Assembly (NCBI GenBank): GCA_011799875.1
Contig: JAAAXO010000120.1
Span: forward strand, 229,209-293,208
Reading direction: 5' to 3'
Source of the DNA: Thinopyrum elongatum
Lineage: Eukaryota > Streptophyta > Magnoliopsida > Poales > Poaceae
Length of the DNA: 64,000 nucleotides
Shown: piece after piece, positions 12,483 to 23,435 of the stretch
Numbering within the stretch: position 1 is the first letter of the stretch
How the letters are laid out: each line of letters begins with the position of its first letter
Program-made: the position numbers and the translations under genes
The notes under the pieces: model-generated
The model's database searches: none
The model's input: only the letters and a program-made list of their open reading frames with translations
Told to the model about the DNA's origin: nothing

Positions 12483-13437
12483 CGAAGAATATCTCTCATG
12501 GGCATTGAAGGTCGACAAGATATTCTGTCTTCACAACTACGACGAGGAAAAGAAGATCGCCATGACATCCCTCGAGTTTCATGACTACGTCCTCATTTGG
12601 TGGGAACAAGTGCTCACAAGATGGCTGGAAAGAGGCGAACCACCAATCACGACTTGGACACAAATGAAGGATGTCATGACAGCTCGCTTCGTGCCTACAC
12701 ACACCCGCGATCTCTTCAAGAAGTTGCAACTTCTCAAGCAAGGCACAAAGACGATGGAAGAATACTACCAAGAGATGGAGATTGCCATGATATGGGCCAA
12801 TGTCGAGGAAGATGACGAGCAAACTATGGCATGATTCTTGAACGGCCTCAATCGCCCAATAAAGAAGATCGCCGACTTCCAACCGTACTCCAACCTTCTC
12901 GAGCTAGATCATCAAGCGACCAAGGTCGAGTGACAAGTACAAGATGACTTCAAATACGCCAAGTACACTTCCAGGACCTATGGCTCATACACTCAAGCTC
13001 CCACAACTTCGTAAAATCCTACCTCATCTAGAGCATCTCCAAGCAATGGCGACAAGTCAAGTTACAAGAAACCTTCGACATCTTCAAGTCGCCCTCCTAC
13101 TAAAAGCAACTTCAAGCCACGAGCTTCATCATCATATACTACCACGGATGAGACCATCAAGACAAGTTCCATCAAATGCTTCACGTGTCAAGGCCGCGGC
13201 CACAAGACATTTGAGTGCCCCGCTAGGCGCACCATGATCGCCAACAACGACGGCACCTGTGACTCAATGAGTGAAGAAGAAATGGAAGCCCTTGAGCACG
13301 TGGCCATGCACCGGTGCATGAATAAAGAGGAAGATGAGCAAGTCCTTTGCGACAATGATTCAAGCCCCGCCCTTGTTGTCTCCAAGGTCTTGATGCTTCA
13401 ACACCAAAAAGACGAAGACCAACGTTGACACATCTTC
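12483..13437 (+). pseudogene. Family C gag, C-terminal part with zinc knuckle (broken)
   Basis: It continues the gag frame interrupted at 3475: EYLSWALKVDKIF, a WWEQ motif, FVPTHTRDLFKKLQ and EEYYQEME, all typical of the gypsy gag core. TGA codons at 12832 and near 12931 sit where related proteins read Arg (CGA), the signature of methyl-CpG decay. A zinc knuckle CFTCQGRGHKTFEC follows at about 13177-13218, then an acidic Met-rich stretch to a TGA near 13426. The first stretch is open from 12483 to 12834; the rest is broken. The protein would have been the RNA-packaging capsid. Confidence 0.8.
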
Positions 13438-15032
13438 CACACCAAAGCGGGCATCCTCGGACCTTCCGTGAAGGTCATCATTGATGGAGGAAGTTGCCAT
13501 AACTTAGCAAGTGAAGAGCTATGTTCCAAGTTACAATTGGTCAAGATGAAGCATCCTCGTCCCTACAAGGTCCAATGGCTTAGCGACTCCGGCACAATTC
13601 AAGTGGAGCACACCGTTCAAGTCTCTTTCAAGATCGGTGCCTACAAGGACACCTTGGTGTGTGATGTGGTTCCCATGTCCATGTGCCATCTTCTCTTGGG
13701 ACAACCTTGGCAATTCGACCGCAGCGTCATCCACAACGGGCGTACCAACCAATGTAGTTTCAAGATGAAGGGGAAAGAGTACGTGCTACGACCTATGTCA
13801 CCAAGCCAAGTGATCACCGACAAGCAAGCAACCACCCATCATGGAAAGAATAGTGAGAGAGTGCACCACCAACACGAGAGTGAGCGCCACAAGCCAAAAA
13901 TGAGTGCCTCCACGATGAACGATAAGAAACACTTAGTGTTTTACGCTACCAAAATAGACATAAGAGAACTGTGTGAGAACCCATCTAGTGTCATACACTA
14001 TGTCCTAGTGTGCAAAGATGAAGCGACAAGGACTAACACTTCTAACCATATTCCTCTAGTGTTGTCTACTTTGTTGTAGGAATTCACGGACGTCTTCCCT
14101 GATGAGCTACCTCCCGGCCTTCCTCCACTACGAGGCATCGAGCACCGGACCAACCTCATCCCCGGCGCACCTCTACCAAACAAGGCTCCATACCGCTACA
14201 ATCTCGAAGAAACCAAGGAGATACAAAGGCAAGTACAACAACTCATCGACTACGGACATGTACGTGAAAGCTTAAGTCATTGTGCCGTTCCGGTTATTCT
14301 TGTGCCTAAGAAAGATGGTAGTTTTCGCCTGTGCTCCGATTGCGTCCCATAAATGCTATCACCGTTCGCTATAGACACCCAATTCCACACCTTGACGATA
14401 TGCTAGATGAGCTTAGCGGCGCCACCATTTTCTCAAAAGATGATCTTAAAAGTGGCATTACCAAATTCGCATTCAACAAGGTGATGAGTGGAAAACTACT
14501 TTTAAAACTAAATATGGCTTGTACGAGTGGTTAGTTATGCCTATGGGTTTATCGGAAGCACCCGATACTTCCATCGGTATCATGCATTATGTTCTTCGCC
14601 CATACATTGGCATATTAGTTGTGGTCTAATTTGATGATATACTTGTGTTTAGCAAACTAATCTCTCAAAGATCATGTCACTAATCTTAGGACTATTTTGC
14701 AAACTCTTAGAAAAGAGCGTCTTTATGCTAATATGGAGAAATGCACATTTGGTGTTGACAAGCTTGTTTTCTTGGGTTTCATTGTGTCTTCTATGGGTGT
14801 TCATGTAGATGAAGCTAAAATTGATGCTATTCAAACTTGTCCACAACCAACCAACTTGCAACAAGTGCGTAGTTTACTTGGCTTAGCCGGATTCTATTGT
14901 CGTTTCATTAAGGACTTTAGCACTATTGCATCACCTTTGCATGCCTTGAGTAAGAAGAATGCACCTTTTGTTTGGGGACCATCCCAAGATACAACATTTC
15001 ATGAGCTTAAGAATTTGCTTACACATGCTCCA
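13438..15032 (+). pseudogene. Family C pol: protease, RT and start of RNase H (broken)
   Basis: The protease motif IIDGGSCHNLAS lies near 13479-13515, followed by CDVVPMSMCHLLLGQPW. RT follows (DVFPDELPPGLPPLRGIEH from about 14085; [16 protein letters not shown] near 14378). Damage includes a TAG near 14077 where relatives read Gln, a one-base loss near 14342, TAA replacing the Tyr of the YFDD motif near 14627, and a disturbed stretch at 14650-14680. A clean frame returns at 14697-15032 and ends in the RNase H start (LLTHAP), where an inverted A LTR begins. RNase H remainder and integrase are absent. The order of domains is that of a chromovirus-like gypsy element closely related to family A. 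Confidence 0.82.
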
Positions 15033-15554
15033 TGATAGAGGCAGAGGGTGTCCCGATCTTTCGATGAGATGATAGCTATCGTTTTTGGTGGAGTAGACTT
15101 TGATGATCCGACTACGAACGTGCGAGGACGTCGCGCCTTAGCAATCGCTAAACCAACTCCGAGAGGTTATTGACCACGTCGGAGCACAATCAACCTGACC
15201 ACGAGGGTCTATCTTCTGCAAGAAAATGAAGAACAAGCAAGAAACTAAGATTTGCAATCGGGATATTGCGAATATAAGATGAAAGCTTTATTGATCAAGG
15301 TGGGGTTCTGTGACGTCTTGGTCTGGTCGTTGAACACAAACGAAGTACGCGAAGTTGCAGCTATGGCGAACTTTTAATCTAAACAAAACCCAAAGTCTAA
15401 ACGGTGCCCTAAGGGCTGTATATATGGAGGAAGAGGAGGGGATTTCGTGGCCCTTGAAGGAGGGGTCCGAAACCAACCCTATCTCTTGTTTCCCCACACA
15501 TACGGACTCTAAAAACAGCCTATACTCAAGTATTTCGAAATTACATGGGCCTGG
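15033..15554 (-). repeat. Family A LTR, inverted, truncated by family B
   Basis: It starts at the exact U5 terminus (TGATAGAGG) beside CTCCA of family C RNase H and runs backwards through U5 and R into U3. It stops at ...CATGGGCCTGG, where a B LTR starts. The missing part (CCCAATAATAAGG...) is not found at the other end of the B array, so the B-side target duplication cannot be confirmed. Confidence 0.82.
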
Positions 15555-16535
15555 TGATGAGGACATGACTACCTTGGATACGACCAAAAATATTGCATAC
15601 ATGTATATTTGTGAGGTGATTTCTAATGCAAACTATGCAATAATTTATTTATGTCATCCAAGACAAAAATACTTCACAAACTTTTGTGCCATGTCTAATT
15701 GCAGGTGTATGGGAGATTTGTACAATCCACATATGAAGATAAGGGAAAAAGAGAAGTTTATGTGCTGTTCAAAAAGTCATATCACGTCACTTTTGGGCCA
15801 AGAGAAGATAGAGTCCAAGTCTCTCACGTTCTGGATTCAGATTCGGACTGCACAGACATACCTGACTCAAAACACCAAAAACTATTTCATACGGACTCCG
15901 AATTGGGTGATTCTTTTTTTGTTGGAAAGTAGATTTCGTGTTCTTTCTAACCCAATTGGTTTCACCTTCAAATTCATCCGGAGCGTTGAGTTGTCGTCGA
16001 AACAATCTGACGCTGTAGCAGAATCCGAGTCAAACTACAAGTCCAAAGGTGTTGCATCACCTCCACTTGGGCCCATTGGCCTTGTACGACCTAGGGTTAG
16101 TTTTAGGCTGCCTTGGGACATCCTCCCACCTCCTTGGCCGCCACCCCTTGCTCCTATATAAGTAGATCAATCTAGTAACTTTTTCCTTGGGATTTGTTTA
16201 GTTAAAAGTTAGCCATTGCAACTTCGTGTACTTCGTTTGTGTCCAACGACCAGACCAAGACCGCTTTTGGATCCCCACCTTTATCAATACTTCATCTATA
16301 TTCGCAATATTCAGATTGCATTATCATATTCTTGCTTGTTCTTCGATTGCGTGCAGGAATAGACCTTCGTGGTCAGGCTGATCGTGCTTCCAGCATCGTC
16401 AGTAACCTCAGGAGATTGGTTTAGCGATTGCTCAGGCACAACGTCGTGCACGTTTGTAGTCGGATCGTCAAAGTCGGCTCCACCAAATCGATAGTTATCA
16501 TCTCATCGAAAGATCGGGACACCTCGCCTCTATCA
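15555..16535 (+). repeat. Family B LTR 1
   Basis: A 981-bp LTR that begins TGATGAGGACATGACTACC and ends CGCCTCTATCA. U3 is unlike family A after the first 13 bases. From about 16205 (TAGCCATTGCAACTTCG) to the end it is clearly homologous to A R-U5. It lacks the AATAAA found in A LTRs. Confidence 0.88.
16155..16161 (+). promoter_or_regulatory. TATA box of family B LTR
   Basis: TATATAA follows CCCTTGCTCC and precedes AGTAGATC, at the end of U3 and about 50 bases before the R-like region shared with family A. Equivalent boxes occur in the other B LTRs near 20915, 21638 and 26399. Confidence 0.65.
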
Positions 16536-16537
16536 AG

Positions 16538-16546
16538 TGGTATCAG
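16538..16546 (+). other. Primer-binding site, unit B1
   Basis: TGGTATCAG begins two bases after the LTR end and is complementary to the 3' end of plant initiator Met-tRNA. The match stops after nine bases (the next bases are TTTT). Confidence 0.8.
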
Positions 16547-17951
16547 TTTTCAGGTTGCTCGGTGAGAATTTCCAGTTTTCCCTAGATTAGATTTATTTTC
16601 TTACCTATTGTCCAAAAAAAAGCCACAAAAAAAAGTTAGATCTATTCATCCTTTGTCCAAGCCAGTCTGAGCCTTTGCAATTTTCTTTTCATTGCTTGCA
16701 TAGTTGAATTATCGGTTACATCGTCGTGTCGAGTTGCTGGTCTTAGTGTCTAGTTCGTTTAGAGTTTCGAGTTCTGTTCACATTAGTCACGCCGCCGCTG
16801 CATCGTTATTCCTTCCGCTGTCCACCATCCCATCCATCAATTTCCAAATCGTGCCACCCACCATTCATTGTCATAATCATAGTTGAGGTCGTTCACATCT
16901 GTGCTTGATCCAATCTACATCTTATCTAGTTTGTTTTGGAAAGAGGGAGAGAGAAAAAAAAGAGAGAAAAAAAAAGTTTAAAAAAAAAGTCAGAGAAAAA
17001 AAAAGAGAGAAAGAAAAAGAAAAAAAGTGTGAGAAAAAAAGAGAGCAGAAAAAAAAACCAAAATTCGGATCTATCTAGACTCAATCTCGTAGCTGAATTC
17101 GGATTGGAAGCTGTTTTGCGCAGTGTTCAGTAAAACAGGCATATCTTTTTCGTACGAAGTCTGTTTTGGCTCCGTGAGTACTCAAATTAAAGCTAGTGAT
17201 GAGCCGCATCTAAATAGTTTCAGAAGCTAGTTCAATATTTGACACCTCAAAATCGGCTTCTAAATAGGTCTTTTTGCCCTCCGAAGTTCGCGAACACAGC
17301 TTGTTCCAGTTTTTCAGGCCAGTTTTAGAATTTTTTGACTCCTCATATCAACTCGGAATTTAGTGATTCTTTTTGCGTTTGAAAGCTTGAGTCAGTGCCA
17401 TTCTTGAGAAAAAATATCAGAAAATTGGCAAAAACTTTTCCAGAGGAAAGTTGGAGACAAAGTTGTTGGTATATCCTACTTGGTAGTTGTTTCTCATCAT
17501 TATCTTTACTGCCATTGTGATCTTCACTTATATCTTGCTGTCCAGAGCTACTTCATATCCTTTATTGATGCTAGTTGTGCAACGCCGTGACCTCATTAGT
17601 GTTCTAGGCTCGCGTCTCTAGTCCGGTCTAGCCTAGGACCAGCACAGTACCGTCGTTGAGCGTTTATTCAACATTGCATCTCTGAATTGATTATTGCTAA
17701 TCTTTTGCTACCAAATATTTAAGCCTTCCGAGCTCCACATATTTCTACACCATGTATACGTACGTTCCCCTGGCAATCGTTTTACTCAATCTTCGGAGTT
17801 ATTTGACACCGCTGGTTGCCTGTCACCACCTGCTGCATGGTAAGAACTTGTAAGATATTGATATTTGCTACACTGTGAGTGTTTTACCACCACATCCTAG
17901 TAGTTCATAGGAACATTATTCTTGGATTTTGTTTCTTGTTTTCTACTAACT
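16547..17951 (+). other. Family B leader with purine-rich tract, unit B1
   Basis: About 1.4 kb of untranslated leader. Bases 16938-17061 are almost pure A/G (runs of A with GAGAG), and the rest is non-coding. Near the end a GTAAGAAC (about 17840) and a CTAAC...ATGGCAG (17945-17957) look like splice donor, branch point and acceptor around the gag start. Short frames within it are low complexity. Confidence 0.7.
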
Positions 17952-20495
17952 ATGGCAGGTTCCAGAGTTGTTAGTTCTTGGGCTTCATCGATCGTGGGAG
18001 ATTTGCCATCACCTAAGAAAATACAACAGCCGCCACAAGAGGAGCAATTACATCAGAATGCACATAATCAGGTTAAAGTTTCCATGCCACCATTTACTGG
18101 TCGTTTTAGGCCTGATTTATATATTGAATGGGAGTACGAAATAAATGCTATATTTGCTTCCCATAATGATGAGGACATCAATACCATTGTTACACCCACA
18201 ACCCCTGCTTCTATACATACTGGACCAATTACTAGAGCTCGCGCACGCCAATTAAAATATCAGGTACTTTCGTTTCTTGGTAATGATTCTAAAGTTCATG
18301 AGAATATGATGCTGCCTAAATTGGATACATTTGTTTTGCTTACAAATGAAGGGCCTAGCTTGGACAAGAAAGAGGAACCTTGGAGCAAATTCAAGCATGG
18401 AGATGATGGCATGCACAAGGGGAACAAGAACGGAGTTACAAGTGATGATTTCAGGACTTTGAAGCCACCATAATGAGTGCAGGAAGCCTTGGACGAAATA
18501 TACAAGATGTCACTTCATAAATTTCGTCCAGAGGCTATTATAGGTGCTGCGTCACCTTATTATTGGGCCAGGCCCATGTAATTTCGAAATACTTGAGTAT
18601 AGGCTGTTTTTAGAGTCCGTATGTGTGGGGAAACAAGAGATAGGGTTGGTTTCGGACCCCTCCTTCAAGGGCCACGAAATCCCCTCCTCTTCCTCCATAT
18701 ATAGAGCCCTTAGGGCACCGTTTAGACTTTGGGTTTTGTTTAGATTAAAAGTTCGCCATAGCTGCAACTTCGCGTACTTCGTTTGTGTTCAACGACCAGA
18801 CCAAGACGTCACAGAACCCCACCTTGATCAATAAAGCTTTCATCTTATATTCGCAATATCCAGATTGCAAATCTTAGTTTCTTGCTTGTTCTTCGTTTGC
18901 TTGCAGGAGATAGACCCTCGTGGTCAGGTTGATTGTGCTCCGGCGTGGTCAATAACCTCTCGGAGTTGGTTTAGCGATTGCTAAGGCGCGACGTCCTCGC
19001 ACGTTCGTAGTCAGATCGTCAGAGTCTACTCCACCAAAAACGATAGCTATCATCTCATCGAAAGATCGGGACACCCTCGCCTCTATCACATAATTTTGAT
19101 GAGCGTGGAAAATTTCAAGCTGCGGTTAGTACTTTTAGTAGCTTTGCTTTAGTTTGGTGGAGTGAATATTGTCGGTTAAACCCTGATCTTATACCTACTA
19201 CTTGGGATGATTTAAAACTTGTCATGAGAGATAGATTCGTTGATGTTTATTATACTCGTGGCATGATTAAAAAATTACAACATTTAAAACAAGGCACTGA
19301 CACGGTAACAAAATACTATGATGATTTACAAACTACATTATTGCACTCATTTTTAGAAGAAAGTGAAGAAGATTTTATGGATAGATTTTGGGGAGGATTA
19401 AACTGTGATATTCAAGAGATTCTAATTCATGAAGAGTGTTATCCTATGGACCATTTGTTTCGTCTTGCTTGCAAAGCTGAACAGGAAATAAAACGAAGTG
19501 TTGGCCACAAGGAGAACAAGCACACGGTGCACATTCCAAGTGTTGATACAGATGTTTCTTCAACTACTAGGCGTACTATGACAACCACATCCGTTGTTGC
19601 GAGGACTACATCATCTCCATCATGTGACACATCACCTCCAAGAGTGCCTACATCGTCTGAGTTGATCATAAGAGGTAATGACAAAGGTACAGATTTTCAA
19701 CTTTCACATGAGAATGATGCATGCCTAGTTAACTTGAATACATCATGTGTTGTGTTACCTATTGATTTGAGCACACCAGCTATTTTAGAGAATTGTGTTA
19801 CTGTCATGAATGCATCATGTGATCAAAGAGTTGAAGTATCAACAATTTTGAGTGCACCCAATGAATTAACTGTTTATGCAAAAGAAACAATGTTTAATCA
19901 TTTTGATATGACCTCTAATCTTGGTGATGATTTTGTGTCAAATGACTTATTGTATGTTTGCTTATTTAAGCATGTTGTAGCATGTAAATTTGATTCAAGT
20001 AAGGTTTATTCACCAATGTTGGGATGGTTTAATGATGAACATTGTCAATCCTTTGATATGAATAAGAGCTTCACTTATATGTGCAAATTGAGTTACAATA
20101 TTTTCATGTCTTCTAATACTTGTGATAATATTTTGGCTTTAGATTTTATGAACTATGAAGGTTACTCATGTATACATGTGTCATATATGCAAAAACTAAG
20201 GGAAGTAAAACTGGATGACATATACATATACAACATGTACACCTTGTCTCTTTTGTTAGCCACATTTCAGCTTAAGCAACGCCGAGGACGGCTTTGTTTT
20301 CAAGAAGGGGAGGATGATGAGGACATGACTACCTTGGATATGACCAAAAATATTGCATACTTGTATATTTGTGAGGTGATTTCTAATGCAAACTATGCAA
20401 TAATTTATTTATGTCATCCAGGACAAAAATACTTCACAACTTTTGTGTCATGTCTAATTGCAGGTGTATGGGACATTTGTACAATCCACATATGA
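17952..20495 (+). CDS. Family B gag plus unrecognised C-terminal region, unit B1, split by a solo A LTR
   Basis: The ATG at 17952 (MAGSRVVSSWASS) matches the family A gag start context. The frame runs to 18166, is interrupted by the 922-bp LTR, and resumes in frame at 19094: 927 bases removed (LTR plus one target duplication) keeps the phase. Gag core motifs are PPFTGRFRPDLYIEWEYE, WWSEYC, RGMIKKLQHLKQG and FRLACKAEQE. No zinc knuckle is visible. From about 19680 follows roughly 210 residues that I do not recognise, with several Cys, ending in [19 protein letters not shown], which overlaps the polypurine tract and enters the LTR. A one-base loss near 20438 ends this copy at 20495. Confidence 0.75.
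18698..18703 (+). promoter_or_regulatory. TATA box of family A LTR
   Basis: TATATA in the context TCTTCCTCCATATATAGAGCCC sits at the end of U3 in this solo LTR. The same position is kept in nearly all A LTRs, usually as CATATATACAGCCC. Confidence 0.6.
18830..18835 (+). terminator. Polyadenylation signal of family A LTR
   Basis: AATAAA in TTGATCAATAAAGCTTTC lies about 130 bases downstream of the TATA box, in the expected R region. It is conserved across the A LTRs and absent from B LTRs. Confidence 0.6.
20302..20314 (+). promoter_or_regulatory. Polypurine tract of unit B1
   Basis: AAGAAGGGGAGGA ends directly at the LTR start TGATGAGG. This is the site where plus-strand DNA synthesis is primed. 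It lies inside the reading frame (QEGEDDED). Equivalent tracts precede 21037 and 25799. Confidence 0.75.
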
Positions 20496-20933
20496 AGATA
20501 AGGGGAAAAGAGATGTTTAGGTGCTGTTCAAAAAGTCCTCTCACGTCACTTTTGGGCCAAGAGAAGATAGAGTCCAAGTCTCTCACGTTCTGGATTCAGA
20601 TTCGGACTGCACAGACATACCTGACTCAAAACGCCAAGAACTATTTCATACGGACTCCGAATTGGGTGATTCTTTTTTTGTTGGAAAGTAGATTTCGTGC
20701 TCTTTCCAACCCAGTTGGATTCACCTTCAAATTCGTCCGGAGCGTTGAGTTCTCGTTGAAACAATCTGACGCTGCAACAGAATCCGAGTCAAACTACAAG
20801 TCCAAAGGTGTTGCATCACCTCCACTTGGGCCCATGAGCCTTGTACGACCTAGGGTTAGTTTTAGGCTGCCTTGGGACGTCCTCCCACCTCCTTGGCCAC
20901 CACCCCTTGCTCCTATATAAGTAGATCCATCTA
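20315..20933 (+). repeat. Family B LTR, truncated first copy
   Basis: It contains U3 up to just past the TATA box and then jumps back to internal sequence at 20935. It is the left half of the 722-bp duplication. Confidence 0.85.
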
Positions 20934-21036
20934 CGGATGACATATACATATACAACATGTACACCTTGTCTCTTTTGTTAGCCACATTTCAGCTTAAGCA
21001 ACGCCGAGGACGGCTTTGTTTTCAAGAAGGGGAGGA

Positions 21037-22018
21037 TGATGAGGACATGACTACCTTGGATACGACCAAAAATATTGCATACATGTATATTTGTGAGGTG
21101 ATTTCTAATGCAAACTATGCAATAATTTATTTATGTCATCCAAGACAAAAATACTTCACAAACTTTTGTGTCATGTCTAATTGCAGGTGTATGGGACATT
21201 TGTACAATCCACATATGAAGATAAGGGGAAAAGAGATGTTTAGGTGCTGTTCAAAAAGTCCTCTCACGTCACTTTTGGGCCAAGAGAAGATAGAGTCCAA
21301 GTCTCTCACGTTCTGGATTCAGATTCGGACTGCACAGACATACCTGACTCAAAACGCCAAGAACTATTTCATACGGACTCCGAATTGGGTGATTCTTTTT
21401 TTGTTGGAAAGTAGATTTCGTGCTCTTTCCAACCCAGTTGGATTCACCTTCAAATTCGTCCGGAGCGTTGAGTTCTTGATGAAACAATCTGACGCTGCAA
21501 CAGAATCCGAGTCAAACTACAAGTCCAAAGGTGTTGCATCACCTTCACTTGGGCCCATGAGCCTTGTACGACCTAGGGTTAGTTTTAGGCTGCCTTGGGA
21601 CGTCCTCCCACCTCCTTGGCCACCACCCCTTGCTCCTATATAAGTAGATCCATCTAGTAGCTTTTTCCTTGGGATTTGTTTAGTTAAAAGTTAGCCATTG
21701 CAACTTCGTGTACTTCGTTTGTGTCCAACGACCAGACCAAGACCGCTTTCGGATCCCCACCTTTATCAATACTTCATCTATATTCGCAATATTCAGATTG
21801 CATTATCATATTCTTGCTTGTTCTTCGATTGCGTGCAGGAATAGACCTTCGTGGTCAGGCTGATCGTGCTTTCAGCATCGTCAGTAACCTCGGGAGATTG
21901 GTTTAGCGATTGCTAAGGCACAACGTCGTGCACGTTTGTAGTCGGATCGTCAAAGTCGACTCCACCAAATCGATAGTTATCATCTCATCGAAAGATCGGG
22001 ACACCCCCTCCTCTATCA
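21037..22018 (+). repeat. Family B LTR 2, shared by units B1 and B2
   Basis: A complete 982-bp LTR with a polypurine tract directly upstream and a primer-binding site two bases downstream. It serves as 3' LTR of one unit and 5' LTR of the next. The end reads CACCCCCTCCTCTATCA, slightly different from the other copies. Confidence 0.88.
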
Positions 22019-22020
22019 AG

Positions 22021-22029
22021 TGGTATCAG
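22021..22029 (+). other. Primer-binding site, unit B2
   Basis: TGGTATCAG, initiator Met-tRNA type, two bases after LTR 2. Confidence 0.8.
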
Positions 22030-23435
22030 TTTTCAGGTTGCTCGGTGAGAATTTCCAGTTTTCCCTAGATTAGATTTATTTTCTTACCTATTGTCCAAAA
22101 AAAAAGCCACAAAAAAAAAGTTAGATCTATTCATCCTTTGTCCAAGCCAGTCTGAGCCTTTGCAATTTTCTTTTCATTGCTTGCATAGTTGAATTATCGG
22201 TTACATCGTCGTGTCGAGTTGCTGGTCTTAGTGTCTAGTTCGTTTAGAGTTTCGAGTTCTGTTCACATTAGTCACGCCGCCGCTGCATCGTTATTCCTTC
22301 CGCTGTCCACCATCCCATCCATCAATTTCCAAATCGTGCCACCCACCATTCATTGTCATAATCATAGTTGAGGTCGTTCACATCTGTGCTTGATCCAATC
22401 TACATCTTATCTAGTTTGTTTTGGAAAGAGGGAGAGAGAAAAAAAAGAGAGAAAAAAAAAGTTAAAAAAAAAAGTCAGAGAAAAAAAAAGAGAGAAAGAA
22501 AAAGAAAAAAAGTGTGAGAAAAAAAGAGAGCAGAAAAAAAAACAAAATTCGGATCTATCTAGACTCAATCTCGTAGCTGAATTCGGATTGGAAGCTGTTT
22601 TGCGCAGTGTTCAGTAAAACAGGCATATCTTTTTCGTACGAAGTCTGTTTTGGCTCCGTGAGTACTCAAATTAAAGCTAGTGATGAGCCGCATCTAAATA
22701 GTTTCCGAAGCTAGTTCAATATTTGACACCTCAAAATCGGCTTCTAAATAGGTCTTTTTGCCCTCCGAAGTTCGCGAACACAGCTTGTTCCAGTTTTTCA
22801 GGCCAGTTTTAGAATTTTTTGACTCCTCATATCAACTCGGAATTTAGTGATTCTTTTTGCGTTTGAAAGCTTGAGTCAGTGCCATTCTTGAGAAAAAATA
22901 TCAGAAAATTGGCAAAAACTTTTCCAGAGGAAAGTTGGAGACAAAGTTGTTGGTATATCCTACTTGGTAGTTGTTTCTCATCATTATCTTTACTGCCATT
23001 GTGATCTTCACTTATATCTTGCTGTCCAGAGCTACTTCATATCCTTTATTGATGCTAGTTGTGCAACGCCGTGACCTCATTAGTGTTCTAGGCTCGCGTC
23101 TCTAGTCCGGTCTAGCCTAGGACCAGCACAGTACCGTCGTTGAGCGTTTATTCAACATTGCATCTCTGAATTGATTATTGCTAATCTTTTGCTACCAAAT
23201 ATTTAAGCCTTCCGAGCTCCACATATTTCTACACCGTGTATACGTACGTTCCCCTGGCAATCGTTTTACTCAATCTTCGGAGTTATTTGACACCGCTGGT
23301 TGCCTGTCACCACCTGCTGCATGGTAAGAACTTGTAAGCTATTGATATTTGCTACACTGTGAGTGTTTTACCACCACATCCTAGTAGTTCATAGGAACAT
23401 TATTCTTGGATTTTGTTTCTTGTTTTCTAATAACT
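22030..23435 (+). other. Family B leader, unit B2
   Basis: Nearly identical to the B1 leader, with its purine-rich tract at about 22425-22543. It holds no recognised gene. Confidence 0.7.

Larger units (their letters stand above)
18167..19088 (+). repeat. Solo family A LTR in B1 gag, target duplication CATAA
   Basis: A 922-bp complete LTR with identical CATAA on both sides (18162-18166 and 19089-19093). This is a textbook solo LTR left after recombination between the two LTRs of one inserted element. Its coding portion is of the KYQVLSF...GMHKGN subtype. Confidence 0.95.
20213..21656 (+). repeat. Direct tandem duplication of about 722 bp spanning B internal end and LTR start
   Basis: Bases 20213-20933 (GGATGACATATAC... 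to ...CCATCTA) are repeated at 20935-21656, separated by a single C. Each copy contains the last 100 bases of the internal region, the polypurine tract and the first 620 bases of the LTR. Only the second copy continues into a full LTR. The two copies differ at a few sites. Confidence 0.9.

Noticed and set aside
16938..17133. Lys/Glu/Arg-rich 65-75 codon frames in the B leaders
   Set aside because: Direct product of the A/G simple-sequence tract.
18552..18767. Repeated 70-96 codon frames in every A LTR (for example [19 protein letters not shown] and MQLWRTFNLNKTQ)
   Set aside because: They lie over the promoter, R and U5 on opposite strands and are copied with the LTR; there is no sign they are translated.
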